Assembly: GCF_000178995.1 (NCBI RefSeq)
Contig: NZ_ADVZ01000002.1
Coordinates: 186,001 to 250,000 of the forward strand
Direction of reading: 5' to 3'
DNA length: 64,000 nt
DNA from: Afipia sp. 1NLS2
GTDB lineage: Bacteria > Pseudomonadota > Alphaproteobacteria > Rhizobiales > Xanthobacteraceae
Shown piece after piece: positions 1 to 8,639 of this stretch (the stretch's first letter is position 1; every line of letters starts with the position of its first letter). The position numbers were made by a program, and so were the translations under genes. Below the pieces are notes generated by a model. The model saw nothing but the letters and a program-made list of their open reading frames with translations, made no database searches and was not told where the DNA came from.

Positions 1-143
<143 letters not shown>

Positions 144-144
144 C

Positions 145-498
145 GTGCTGCGCTTCTGGCGCGCGACCATCAACAGCCTCAACGGCCTTATCTTCGCGTT
201 CCGCTCCGAACGGGCGGTTCGCGAAGAGGTCGTGGCGCTGATCCTGGCTCTTCCATTGTCATGGCTGGTCGGCGTCACGCCTGCACGCAGGGTGGAGCTG
301 GTTGTTGTCGTGCTCCTTCTTCTCGTCGTCGAGTTGCTCAATACCGCGATCGAGAAGCTGGCCGATCGCCTGACGCTGGATCACGACCCGCAGATCGGCC
401 GGGTCAAGGATATGGGCTCCGCCGCGGTTGGTGTGGCGCTCGCCATCGCCGGTCTGACCTGGCTGTTCGCCATCGCCGAGCGGATCGGGATCATCTGA
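145..498 (+). CDS. dgkA: diacylglycerol kinase
   Basis: A 117-residue integral membrane protein, the normal size for prokaryotic DgkA. It phosphorylates diacylglycerol to phosphatidic acid with ATP in the inner membrane, recycling diacylglycerol left over from membrane-glycan synthesis. Three hydrophobic helices are visible (about residues 28-45, 49-65 and 92-111). The family signature ELLNTAIE lies at 63-70; E63, N66 and E70 match the catalytic and metal-binding Glu/Asn/Glu of the E. coli enzyme. The start is GTG at 145, one base after the preceding stop, which suggests translational coupling to the DAHP synthase gene. Confidence 0.93.
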   Translation: MLRFWRATINSLNGLIFAFRSERAVREEVVALILALPLSWLVGVTPARRVELVVVVLLLLVVELLNTAIEKLADRLTLDHDPQIGRVKDMGSAAVGVALAIAGLTWLFAIAERIGII

Positions 499-547
499 GC
501 AAAGCCCGCAATTGCGAAAGCCTCGCGTGGCGGGCTACAACAGGCCC

Positions 548-2302
548 ATGACTGAATCCGCAAAATTTACGGTGACCCTGGCGCAGCTCAATCCGACGGT
601 GGGTGACATCGCCGGGAATGCCGCCAAGGCGCGGGACGCGCGTGCGAAGGCGGCGGCGGATGGCGCCGCTCTCGTGGTGCTGCCCGAGCTTTTCCTGTGC
701 GGCTACCCGCCGGAAGACATCGTCCTCAAGCCCTCGTTTCAGGCGCGATGCCGCATAGCCGTGGAAGAGCTTGCACGCGAGACCTCCGACGGCAGCCCGG
801 CGGTGCTGATCGGCACGCCATGGGTCGAGGAGGGCAAGCTCTATAACGCGGTGGCGCTGCTCGATGGCGGGCGCATCGCCGGTCTGCGCTTCAAGGCCAA
901 CCTGCCGAATTACGGCGTGTTCGACGAGAAGCGTATCTTTGCGCGGGGCCCGGCGGCGGGACCTCTGACCATTCGCGGTGTTCGCATCGGCGTGCCGATC
1001 TGCGAAGACACATGGATGGAGGAGTCGGCGGAGTATGAGAACGTCGTCGAATGCCTCTCTGAGACCGGCGCTGAGATCCTGATCGTGCCAAATGGCTCGC
1101 CTTACGCGCGGGCCAAGAACGATATCCGCCTGTCGATGGCGGTAGGGCGCGTGACCGAAAGTGGCCTGCCGTTTGTTTACGTCAATCAGGTCGGCGGTCA
1201 GGACGAACTGGTGTTCGACGGCGCGTCGTTTGCGCTCAATGCCGACCGCTCCCTCGCGGCGCAGCTTCCCTGTTTCGAGGAAGTGACGACGACGCTGACA
1301 TGGACAAAGAGTGCGAAGGGATGGACCTGCAAGGGGCCGATCTCGCCGCTGATCGAGGGCGACCGGGCGGACTATGCCGCCTGCGTGCTGGGATTGCGCG
1401 ATTATGTCGGCAAGAACGGCTTTCCCGGCGTGCTGCTCGGTATTTCGGGCGGCATTGATTCAGCATTGTGCCTTGCCATCGCGGTCGATGCCATCGGCGT
1501 CGAGCGTGTGCGCGGCGTGATGCTGCCATTTCGGTTCACCGCGAAGGAGTCGATCGAGGATGCGGCGCGGATCGCGCGCGGGCTCGGCATCCGCTACGAC
1601 GTGCTGCCGATTGCGGCGGCGGTGAACGGTTTCGAGGATATCCTGAAGGATGTCTTCAATGGCAAGCCGCGCGACGTGACGGAGGAGAACCTTCAGGCGC
1701 GTACCCGCGGCGTGCTCTTGATGGCGATCTCTAACAAGTTCGGCGACATGCTAGTGACCACCGGCAACAAGTCCGAAATGTCGGTCGGCTACGCGACGCT
1801 GTACGGCGACATGAACGGCGGCTTCAACCCGATCAAGGATATCTACAAGACCGAAGTGTTTCGTCTGTCCTCGCTGCGCAATTCATGGAAGCCGGAAGGC
1901 GCGCTCGGTCCGTCCGGCAAGGTCATTCCGGTCAGCATCATCGCGCGTCCTCCGACGGCGGAATTGCGCGAGAACCAGACCGACCAGGACTCGCTGCCGC
2001 CTTATGAAATTCTCGACGGCATTCTGGAGCGGCTCGTCGAACGCGATATGTCGGTCGCCGAGATCGTAGGTGATGGTTTCGATCGCGATACGGTGCTGCG
2101 TATCGACCGGCTGCTCAACCTCGCGGAATATAAGCGTCGGCAGGCTGCGCCGGGCGTGAAGGTCACGCGCAAGAACTTTGGGCGCGACCGCCGCTACCCG
2201 ATCACCAACCGCTTTCGCGACAATGGCGACCGCGATCCCGAACCCGACCATGCGCTGGTGTCCCGCTCGCGCCGGGACACGACCGAGGTTTTTGACGGGT
2301 GA
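548..2302 (+). CDS. nadE: NAD+ synthase, glutamine-hydrolysing
   Basis: A 584-residue two-domain enzyme that amidates nicotinic acid adenine dinucleotide to NAD+ using glutamine and ATP in the cytosol. The N-terminal nitrilase-type glutaminase domain shows the Glu-Lys-Cys triad: E47 (VLPELF), K116 (RFKANLPNYG) and C152 (PICEDTW). The C-terminal synthetase domain has the ATP-pyrophosphatase P-loop GISGGIDSA at about residue 300. An in-frame TTG exists at 512, but homologues begin close to the first beta strand, so I chose ATG 548. The gene converges on the DUF2865 gene with a 13-base gap. Confidence 0.95.
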   Translation: MTESAKFTVTLAQLNPTVGDIAGNAAKARDARAKAAADGAALVVLPELFLCGYPPEDIVLKPSFQARCRIAVEELARETSDGSPAVLIGTPWVEEGKLYNAVALLDGGRIAGLRFKANLPNYGVFDEKRIFARGPAAGPLTIRGVRIGVPICEDTWMEESAEYENVVECLSETGAEILIVPNGSPYARAKNDIRLSMAVGRVTESGLPFVYVNQVGGQDELVFDGASFALNADRSLAAQLPCFEEVTTTLTWTKSAKGWTCKGPISPLIEGDRADYAACVLGLRDYVGKNGFPGVLLGISGGIDSALCLAIAVDAIGVERVRGVMLPFRFTAKESIEDAARIARGLGIRYDVLPIAAAVNGFEDILKDVFNGKPRDVTEENLQARTRGVLLMAISNKFGDMLVTTGNKSEMSVGYATLYGDMNGGFNPIKDIYKTEVFRLSSLRNSWKPEGALGPSGKVIPVSIIARPPTAELRENQTDQDSLPPYEILDGILERLVERDMSVAEIVGDGFDRDTVLRIDRLLNLAEYKRRQAAPGVKVTRKNFGRDRRYPITNRFRDNGDRDPEPDHALVSRSRRDTTEVFDG

Positions 2303-2315
2303 GCGACGCTCGCCG

Positions 2316-3377
2316 TTAGCGGTTGTTCGGAATGAAGGTCGGGCCGACCGAGCGGATCTTGCCCGGATCCGTATTTGCCTCCGGTGCCGATGCGGCGGGA
2401 GCCGAGGTCTGGGGCTGCTTCGCAGGCGCGGTGCGTGGCGGCTGCGACATCCGCCTGGCGCGGTCCTCGGTCACGGTAATGTCGCCTTGCTCCGCGCCGC
2501 TCGACGTATCCACGTTCTTCAGCGCATCGGCCCAGCTCTGCCCCGGTGCGCGGCAACTGCACGTCTTGTCGTACTGGGTGCGGAAGTGGAAGGCGTTCGG
2601 TGACTGCGAGTAGGGTTGGCCGTTGATTGAGACGGCCTGTGCGATGTCCTCGCCCGGATTGTGATAGGTGTACAGCGTGACCTGCGCATTCGGACACAGG
2701 CTCTTGCAGGTGCGCTCGTCATCCGCGAAGCGGCTCGGCACAGTCGCGAATGAAATCGGGAAATAGGAGCCGTCGCAGCTTTTGACGCAGACGGTGCGGT
2801 AGGTGCCGGATTGCGGTGCGTTCGGATCGACCGCGCCATTGTTGTCGGAGGGACCGCCGCCGAAGAGGTTGCTCAGGAAGTTTCCGGAGCGCACCATGTT
2901 GGCGTATTGCGGGCCGCAATTGTTCTGCGCCAGCGCAAGGATCACCGAACGCCGCTGCGGATCGTCGGCGCTGTTTGCCGATCCTGTACGCAGCCTCTCC
3001 AGGCTGGAGGTGATCTGGTCGAGGTTCTGGCGCATCTGCTGGATCTGGTTGTTGATCGGGCCGCATTGAGCGGAGCGGCCGTTGAACAGCGAGAAGAACC
3101 CGGAACTGTCGCAGCCCTGATCCCGCGCCCGCGCCTGAACGCGCTCCAGTTCGGCCTGCTGGCGGTTCGCGGCATCCTCATAACGCCGGATCTGGTCGGC
3201 CTTGCCGGCATCGCCGCCGCCCTGGCTGCGGTCGATGGCGGCCAACTGGCCTTCAAGGCGCTGGCACATCGGGCTGCCCTGACCACCGCTGCCCGGTGTG
3301 AAATTCTGCGCAAAAGCGGGGGCCGACAGCCCTGCGATAGCGAGGGCAGCCAGCATCGGCAGGGATCGAGGGAGCAT
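2316..3377 (-). CDS. DUF2865 domain-containing secreted protein
   Basis: A 353-residue protein with a clear Sec signal peptide ending at APAFAQ (about residues 1-24). A Gln/Arg/Glu-rich stretch follows (about 50-140) that looks coiled-coil. Next comes a Cys-rich domain with the pairs CVKSC, CKSLC and CSC, then a low-complexity Pro/Ala tail. This layout matches the rhizobial DUF2865 family, whose function is unknown. The even number of closely spaced Cys suggests periplasmic disulfides (inference). I use the ATG at 3377 because it begins the signal peptide directly; an upstream in-frame ATG at 3419 would add 14 residues not typical of a leader. Confidence 0.85.
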   Translation of the reverse strand: MLPRSLPMLAALAIAGLSAPAFAQNFTPGSGGQGSPMCQRLEGQLAAIDRSQGGGDAGKADQIRRYEDAANRQQAELERVQARARDQGCDSSGFFSLFNGRSAQCGPINNQIQQMRQNLDQITSSLERLRTGSANSADDPQRRSVILALAQNNCGPQYANMVRSGNFLSNLFGGGPSDNNGAVDPNAPQSGTYRTVCVKSCDGSYFPISFATVPSRFADDERTCKSLCPNAQVTLYTYHNPGEDIAQAVSINGQPYSQSPNAFHFRTQYDKTCSCRAPGQSWADALKNVDTSSGAEQGDITVTEDRARRMSQPPRTAPAKQPQTSAPAASAPEANTDPGKIRSVGPTFIPNNR

Positions 3378-3527
3378 CGCCAAGTACTTATCCGGGAAAG
3401 CAGCCGCAGGCGCGGCCAATGCGGGTTTGCATAGCCGTTTCAGGGGGCAAGGTCACGCCGATTTCTGGGCGCTCTCAAGGCAAGGCAGGGCGTCCCGTGA
3501 ATAACGCAAGGCCGGCGAAGCCGCGAT

Positions 3528-3830
3528 TTACCGCTGGCAGGTGATGGCGACGTAAGCCTCGGCGCGCGAAGCCGGGCTCCGGGTGGAGGCCGGAATGGCG
3601 CCGGTGATGTCCTCATTCTCGACGCGGTGGTAGGAACTCGCCCGCGCGAATTGATGGGATTCGCAATACATCCGCGCCGCGGAAGCGCCGCAACTCGCGC
3701 CATTGGCGAGGCATTCGTCGATGCCATAGCCGTCCGGCTGATTGGCGATGATGAATACGCGGCTATCGGCATAAGCAGGCAAGGAGGAGAGGGCGAAAAC
3801 GCACAACGCAGCCGCGGAACTCAGTCGCAT
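3528..3830 (-). CDS. small secreted hypothetical protein
   Basis: A 100-residue protein with a typical signal peptide (cleavage probably after AYA, about residue 21). The mature part is about 79 residues with four Cys, in CLANGASCG, MYC and ITC contexts, consistent with two disulfides. I do not recognise a named family. It sits upstream of, and in the same direction as, the DUF2865 gene, with a 150-base gap, so the two may be co-expressed envelope proteins. The function is unknown. Confidence 0.7.
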   Translation of the reverse strand: MRLSSAAALCVFALSSLPAYADSRVFIIANQPDGYGIDECLANGASCGASAARMYCESHQFARASSYHRVENEDITGAIPASTRSPASRAEAYVAITCQR

Positions 3831-3945
3831 GGGGCACCAAAAACGAGAATCGGAAGCCCGACACGGATAAGGCTAAAATGTTAAAAATCATTAACCCGCC
3901 TGTTTCGGAGCACTAGCCGCCGTTGACCAGGCTGCGGGCTGCCCC

Positions 3946-3974
3946 TTGACGGGGCGCGCGGGGCTGGCCATTGT
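3946..3974 (+). promoter_or_regulatory. candidate sigma-70 promoter for cysS
   Basis: TTGACG at 3946-3951 and CATTGT at 3969-3974 are separated by 17 bases. The -35 is near consensus and the -10 is weaker. It lies upstream of cysS in a gene-free stretch. The predicted transcription start (about 3981) falls at the ATG of a 16-codon open frame at 3982. Confidence 0.4.
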
Positions 3975-3981
3975 GCCGGCC

Positions 3982-4032
3982 ATGAACGGTTCTTCCTCGT
4001 TTTTCGGCATTTGCCACGAGATTATTAGCTAG
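3982..4032 (+). CDS. possible 16-residue leader peptide upstream of cysS
   Basis: An ATG at 3982 opens a 16-codon frame ending in TAG at 4030-4032. It encodes a Ser/Phe-rich peptide with a single Cys codon (FFGICHE). There is no Shine-Dalgarno, but the ATG sits almost exactly where the candidate promoter would start transcription, so it could be read leaderless. About 150 bases separate it from cysS. A single Cys codon is weak support for attenuation, and chance is a real alternative. Confidence 0.25.
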   Translation: MNGSSSFFGICHEIIS

Positions 4033-4182
4033 CGATTCGCTGGCTGGAGCCGTCTTTTCTCACATCGAGATCACCTGACGCCCGGCCACGAGTGTGGTGG
4101 TTCGCGTGTCCGCATCATGTCGGCGGCCCGTTCATTTGGGCGCACGTACGAATTCGGACGCCAGGGCAAGGGAATGATGTCT

Positions 4183-5577
4183 ATGGAGCTGAGGCTCTAC
4201 GATACGCTGACGAAGGACAAACGTGCCTTCAAGCCGATCGATCCGCGCAACGTGCGGATGTACGTCTGCGGACCGACGGTCTACGACTTCGCCCATATCG
4301 GCAATGCGCGCCCGGTCATCGTGTTCGACGTGCTGTTCCGCCTGCTGCGGCACATCTACGGCGAGCAGCACGTCACTTACGTGCGCAACATCACCGACGT
4401 CGATGACAAGATCAACGACCGCGCGCTGCGCGACTATCCTGGCCTGCCGCTGAACGAGGCGATCCGCAAGGTCACGGAAAAGACCGCGACGCAGTTTCAT
4501 GCCGACGTTGATGCACTCGGCTGCCTGAAGCCAACCGTCGAGCCGCGCGCGACCGATTTCGTGCTGCCGCGCGCCGACGGCAAGGCCGACATGGTGTCGC
4601 TCATCAAGACTCTCATCGATCGCGGTCATGCCTATGAAGCGAACGGCGAGGTGCTGTTCGACACCGCTTCGATGCCGGATTACGGCAAGCTTTCCGGCCG
4701 CAGGCTCGACGAGCAGCAAGCGGGCGCGCGCATCGCGGTGGACGCACACAAGAAACATCCGGCCGACTTTGTGTTGTGGAAGCAATCCTCCGCGGATGAG
4801 CCGGGCTGGGACAGCCCGTGGGGCCGGGGACGGCCCGGCTGGCACATCGAATGCTCGGCCATGAGCGCCGCCTATTTGGGCGACGTGTTCGACATCCATG
4901 GCGGCGGGCTCGACCTGATCTTCCCGCACCATGAAAACGAGATCGCTCAATCGCGCTGCGCCCACGGCACGCATGCGATGGCGAACTACTGGCTGCATAA
5001 CGGCTTCCTGCAGGTCGAAGGCGAGAAGATGTCGAAGAGCCTCGGCAACTTCGTCACCATCAATGAACTCTTGAAGGACTGGCCGGGCGAGGTCGTGCGC
5101 CTCAACATGCTCAAGACCCATTATCGTTCGCCGATCGACTGGACGGTGAAGGGGCTGGAGGAAAGCGCGAAGGTTCTAGACGACTGGTACGCAACTGCGG
5201 GTGATATCAAGGGCAGCGCGCCTGCAGGCACAGTGCTCGATACGCTCGCGGACGATCTTAACACCGCGCAGACTGTCGCGGCACTGCATGGCCTGCGCCA
5301 TCAGGCGGAACGGGGCGGCGAAGCCGAGCGCAATGAATTCGCTTCATCGCTCCGGTTGCTGGGCTTTCTGGCAGAGACACGAGCGGATTGGGATGCCCGC
5401 AAGCAGGAGGCAAGCGGCGTCGATGCCGCGCAAGTGAGTGCCCTGATCGCGGATCGCACGGCCGCCCGCGCGCGCAAGGACTGGAAAGAATCCGACCGTA
5501 TCCGCGATGAACTCGCGGCGATGGGCGTCGCCATCAAGGATTCCAAGGAAGGCACCACCTGGGAGATCGCGCGATGA
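4183..5577 (+). CDS. cysS: cysteine--tRNA ligase
   Basis: A 464-residue class I aminoacyl-tRNA synthetase that charges tRNA-Cys in the cytosol. The first zinc ligand is C29 in YVCGPTVYD. The HIGH signature appears as HIGN at 38-41 and KMSKS is at 282-286. The zinc-site sequences GWHIECSAM and HHENE are also present. In-frame ATGs at 4174, 4177 and 4183 are possible. I prefer 4183, which gives the family-like N-terminus MELRLYD and sits 9 bases after AAGGGA. The stop overlaps the next small gene as ATGA, so cysS, the microprotein and the acetyltransferase form a coupled operon. Confidence 0.96.
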   Translation: MELRLYDTLTKDKRAFKPIDPRNVRMYVCGPTVYDFAHIGNARPVIVFDVLFRLLRHIYGEQHVTYVRNITDVDDKINDRALRDYPGLPLNEAIRKVTEKTATQFHADVDALGCLKPTVEPRATDFVLPRADGKADMVSLIKTLIDRGHAYEANGEVLFDTASMPDYGKLSGRRLDEQQAGARIAVDAHKKHPADFVLWKQSSADEPGWDSPWGRGRPGWHIECSAMSAAYLGDVFDIHGGGLDLIFPHHENEIAQSRCAHGTHAMANYWLHNGFLQVEGEKMSKSLGNFVTINELLKDWPGEVVRLNMLKTHYRSPIDWTVKGLEESAKVLDDWYATAGDIKGSAPAGTVLDTLADDLNTAQTVAALHGLRHQAERGGEAERNEFASSLRLLGFLAETRADWDARKQEASGVDAAQVSALIADRTAARARKDWKESDRIRDELAAMGVAIKDSKEGTTWEIAR

Positions 5578-5687
5578 AAGAGCCCGAGACGCCTTTTCCA
5601 CGCCACTGGCGCTATTATATCGTGTTGAAGTGGTGCGTGATCGCTTTGGCGGTCGCGCTCGCATTCAAGTTTTTCGGATATTGGTGA
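5574..5687 (+). CDS. 37-residue single-helix membrane microprotein
   Basis: A short frame between cysS and the acetyltransferase. Its ATG overlaps the cysS stop (ATGA at 5574-5577) and its TGA overlaps the next ATG (TGATG at 5685-5689). The peptide has a polar basic N-terminus ([14 protein letters not shown]) and one transmembrane helix of about 20 residues ([20 protein letters not shown]). Overlapping start and stop codons on both sides argue strongly that it is translated rather than a chance frame. I recognise no family. It may be a small inner-membrane protein or mainly a coupling device that carries ribosomes from cysS to the GNAT gene. Confidence 0.65.
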   Translation: MKEPETPFPRHWRYYIVLKWCVIALAVALAFKFFGYW

Positions 5688-6208
5688 TGGCACAGGCGCT
5701 TCCCAAAATCGGGCTGCGGCCATTCCTGCCGGCCGATACCTCGATTCTCGCGGCGATCTTCATCGCCAGCATCGAGGAACTGACCGAGGATAGTTATTCC
5801 GAGGCGCAGCGCGAGGCATGGGCTTCACGCGCCGAGGATGAGGCGGCGTTCGGCAAAAAACTTGGCGCGCAACTGACACTGGTTGCGACGGTGCAGGGCT
5901 CGCCGGTCGGCTTTGCTTCGCTGAGAGGCGCCGACCATCTCGACATGTTGTTCGTGCATCCGGGAGCGGTCCGGCAGGGCGTGGCAAGCACGCTGTGCGA
6001 TGCGCTTGAAAAACTCGCGGCGGCGCGCGGTGCGAAGCTTATGAGCGTCGATGCCAGCGATTCCGCGCAGGAGTTTTTCGCGGGCCGTGGCTATCTCGGC
6101 CAGCAGCGCAATTCGATTTCCATTGGCGACGAATGGCTCGCCAACACCACCATGACCAAAGCACTCGGCGACACGCCGCCCGAGGATAATCCAAGACTTC
6201 GACAATAA
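5687..6208 (+). CDS. GNAT family N-acetyltransferase
   Basis: A 173-residue protein with the GNAT fold. A strand with LDMLFVHP is followed by the acetyl-CoA pyrophosphate-binding loop RQGVAS and helix A, and then a C-terminal GRGY segment typical of the family (EFFAGRGYL). It should transfer an acetyl group from acetyl-CoA to an amine; the substrate cannot be told from sequence. The ATG at 5687 overlaps the stop of the microprotein gene, placing it in the cysS operon, and cimA follows after 10 bases. Confidence 0.85.
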   Translation: MAQALPKIGLRPFLPADTSILAAIFIASIEELTEDSYSEAQREAWASRAEDEAAFGKKLGAQLTLVATVQGSPVGFASLRGADHLDMLFVHPGAVRQGVASTLCDALEKLAAARGAKLMSVDASDSAQEFFAGRGYLGQQRNSISIGDEWLANTTMTKALGDTPPEDNPRLRQ

Positions 6209-6218
6209 GGTTGGCATC

Positions 6219-7814
6219 ATGAGCCGCGAACGACTCTATCTTTTCGACACCACGCTGCGCGACGGCGCGCAGACCAGCGGGGTCGATTTCACGCTGCACG
6301 ACAAGCGCGTGATCGCGCAGATGCTTGACGATCTCGGCCTCGATTATGTCGAGGGCGGTTATCCGGGCGCGAACCCGGCGGACAGCGAATTCTTCAGCAC
6401 CCATCCGAAATTTGCCCACGCGAAGTTCACCGCGTTCGGCATGGTGCGCCGCGCGGGCCGTTCAGCGTCGAACGACCCCGGATTCGTCGGCGTGCTGGAG
6501 GCGAAGGCCGATGCGTTCTGTCTCGTGGCGAAATCCTCCGCCTATCAGGTGCGGGTCGCGCTCGAGACGACGAAGGAGGAAAACCTCGCCTCAATCCGCG
6601 ACAGCGTGAGCGCCGCCGCGAAGAAAAGCGGCGAGGCCATGCTCGACTGCGAGCATTTTTTCGACGGCTACAAGGAAGACCCGGAGTTCGCGCTGGCATG
6701 TGCCAAGGCCGCCTATGAGTCCGGCGCGCGCTGGGTGGTGCTGTGCGACACCAACGGCGGCACCATGCCGGATGAGGTTGAGGCGATCGTCGGCGAGGTG
6801 ACGAAGCACATCCCCGGCACGCATCTCGGCATCCATGCGCATGACGATACCGGGCAGGCGGTTGCGAATTCGCTCGCGGCGGTGCGCGCGGGCGTGCGCC
6901 AGATCCAGGGTACGCTGAACGGCCTCGGCGAGCGTTGCGGCAACGCCAATCTGTGCTCGCTGATTCCGACGCTGAAACTGAAAAAGCCATTCGTCGATAC
7001 GTTCGAGATCGGCGTGTCGGATGCGAAGCTCGCCACACTGACGCAGGTTTCGCGCGCGCTCGACGATATCCTGAACCGCGTGCCCGACAAGCATGCGCCG
7101 TATGTCGGCGAAAGCGCGTTCGTCACCAAGACCGGCATTCATGCGTCGGCGGTGCTGAAGGACCCGCACACCTACGAGCACATCGCGCCGGATGTCGTCG
7201 GCAACCGCCGCCAGGTTCTGGTGTCGGATCAGGCCGGGCGCTCGAACGTGCTGGCGGCGCTGGAGCGCGCGGGCATTGCCTTCGACAAGAACGATCCGAA
7301 AGTCACGCGCCTCGTCGAGGAGATGAAGGAGCGGGAAGCGGGTGGTTATGCCTACGAATCCGCCGATGCGTCGTTCGAGCTGCTGGCGCGGCGCACGCTC
7401 GGCCATGTACCGGATTACTTTCGCGTCGTGCAGTTCGACGTCAATGTCGAGCAGCGCTCCAACGGGAACGGTCCGCACACTGTTGCTCTCGCGGTGGTGA
7501 AGGTCGAGGTCGCGGGCGAGGTGCTGATCTCGGCGGCGGAAGGCAATGGCCCCGTCAACGCGCTCGACGTCGCGCTGCGCAAGGATCTCGGCAAGTATCA
7601 GAAATACATCGACGGCCTGAAACTGACCGATTACCGCGTGCGTATCCTCAATGGCGGCACCGAGGCGGTGACGCGCGTGCTGGTGGAGAGCGAAGACGAG
7701 AACGGCGCGCGCTGGACCACCATCGGCGTATCGTCCAACGTGATCGACGCTTCGTTCCAGGCGCTGATGGATTCGCTCACCTACAAGCTGGTGAAGTCAG
7801 GCGCGCCAGCCTGA
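6219..7814 (+). CDS. cimA: (R)-citramalate synthase
   Basis: A 531-residue enzyme of the isopropylmalate/homocitrate synthase superfamily. It condenses pyruvate with acetyl-CoA to citramalate, the threonine-independent entry to isoleucine. The HMGL-like barrel begins with DTTLRDGAQTSG and has the metal-binding IHAHDD motif. A C-terminal LeuA-type regulatory domain (about 390-520) includes NGPVNALD. The length and the GAQTSGVDF start fit the CimA subgroup (TIGR00977) rather than LeuA or NifV. If true, this strain can make 2-oxobutyrate without threonine deaminase. It is the last gene of the cysS-led string. Confidence 0.9.
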   Translation: MSRERLYLFDTTLRDGAQTSGVDFTLHDKRVIAQMLDDLGLDYVEGGYPGANPADSEFFSTHPKFAHAKFTAFGMVRRAGRSASNDPGFVGVLEAKADAFCLVAKSSAYQVRVALETTKEENLASIRDSVSAAAKKSGEAMLDCEHFFDGYKEDPEFALACAKAAYESGARWVVLCDTNGGTMPDEVEAIVGEVTKHIPGTHLGIHAHDDTGQAVANSLAAVRAGVRQIQGTLNGLGERCGNANLCSLIPTLKLKKPFVDTFEIGVSDAKLATLTQVSRALDDILNRVPDKHAPYVGESAFVTKTGIHASAVLKDPHTYEHIAPDVVGNRRQVLVSDQAGRSNVLAALERAGIAFDKNDPKVTRLVEEMKEREAGGYAYESADASFELLARRTLGHVPDYFRVVQFDVNVEQRSNGNGPHTVALAVVKVEVAGEVLISAAEGNGPVNALDVALRKDLGKYQKYIDGLKLTDYRVRILNGGTEAVTRVLVESEDENGARWTTIGVSSNVIDASFQALMDSLTYKLVKSGAPA

Positions 7815-7824
7815 CGATTGCCAG

Positions 7825-7842
7825 CCGGGAGATATCTTCCGG
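7825..7842. terminator. near-perfect hairpin between convergent genes
   Basis: CCGGGAGATATCTTCCGG is a near palindrome (one G:T pair) filling the 30-base gap between the cimA stop and the stop of the LOG gene. A symmetric hairpin at a convergent junction could act as a bidirectional terminator. There is no U-tract on either side, so the call is weak. Confidence 0.35.
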
Positions 7843-7844
7843 GA

Positions 7845-8456
7845 TTACATCTGCGCGGTGACGGCTTCCGCCGGTGCCGGAGCGGACTGCGAACTTGAGG
7901 CTGCGGCCTCCAGCTTCGGCACGATGTCCTCGACGCGATTGGCCGTGAGGAAGTTCACCGCCAGTCCCTGACGGATGAATTCTTTCTGGCGCATGTGCGC
8001 GAGCAGCGACAACAGCGGCTCCCAGAAATTGCCGATGTTGGCCAGCAGCACCGGCTTGGTGTGGCGACCGAGCTGTGCCCACGTCATTTGCTCGACCAGC
8101 TCTTCCAGCGTGCCGATCCCGCCGGGCAGGGCGACGAAGGCGTCGGAATGTTCGAACATGAGTTGCTTGCGCTCATGCATGTTGTTGGTGACGATCAATT
8201 CCTGCGCGCGATCCAGCATATGCTCGCGGGCAATCAGGAAGTCCGGGATGATGCCGGTCACCTTGCCGCCGTGGTCGAGAACGCCATTGGCGACCGCGCC
8301 CATCAGGCCGATAGAGCCGCCCCCATACACCAGGCCGATGCCGTTCTCGGCAAAGGCTTTGCCGAGGGCGCTCGCTGCTTCCATGAACTGGGGGTCTGTA
8401 CCTGGGCCGGAACCGCAATAAACGCAGACAGTCTTAATAATATTGGTCTTGGTCAT
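7845..8456 (-). CDS. LOG family protein (TIGR00730 Rossmann fold)
   Basis: A 203-residue protein of the LONELY GUY / lysine-decarboxylase-like family. Members act as nucleoside 5'-monophosphate phosphoribohydrolases; in plants and some bacteria they release cytokinin bases. The hallmark PGGIGTLEE motif is present, with the nucleotide-binding GGGSIGLMG and the N-terminal VYCGSG strand. The Ala/Ser/Pro-rich C-terminal tail is likely disordered. It converges on cimA and diverges from the ABC exporter gene. Whether the substrate is a cytokinin precursor or AMP cannot be told. Confidence 0.9.
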   Translation of the reverse strand: MTKTNIIKTVCVYCGSGPGTDPQFMEAASALGKAFAENGIGLVYGGGSIGLMGAVANGVLDHGGKVTGIIPDFLIAREHMLDRAQELIVTNNMHERKQLMFEHSDAFVALPGGIGTLEELVEQMTWAQLGRHTKPVLLANIGNFWEPLLSLLAHMRQKEFIRQGLAVNFLTANRVEDIVPKLEAAASSSQSAPAPAEAVTAQM

Positions 8457-8639
8457 CGACTCGATGTGGCATTGCCGTGTGACCTCGTCAAGACGAGCCG
8501 GGACGTGGCCTGTACGGCGCCGGGCAGAAAAACGCCCCGGCCGGATGCGGAACCGCCTGTGGCGTCCTATATGACAGGTCTATGTTGCCGAATCGAAGCC
8601 CGGCGCAGGGCGTTTCGCCCCGAAGCCGCAGGATTGTGA

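Noticed and set aside
3982-4182. A T-box or other known riboswitch before cysS
   Set aside because: No T-box sequence or specifier-loop pattern is visible, and T-boxes are rare in this class of bacteria.
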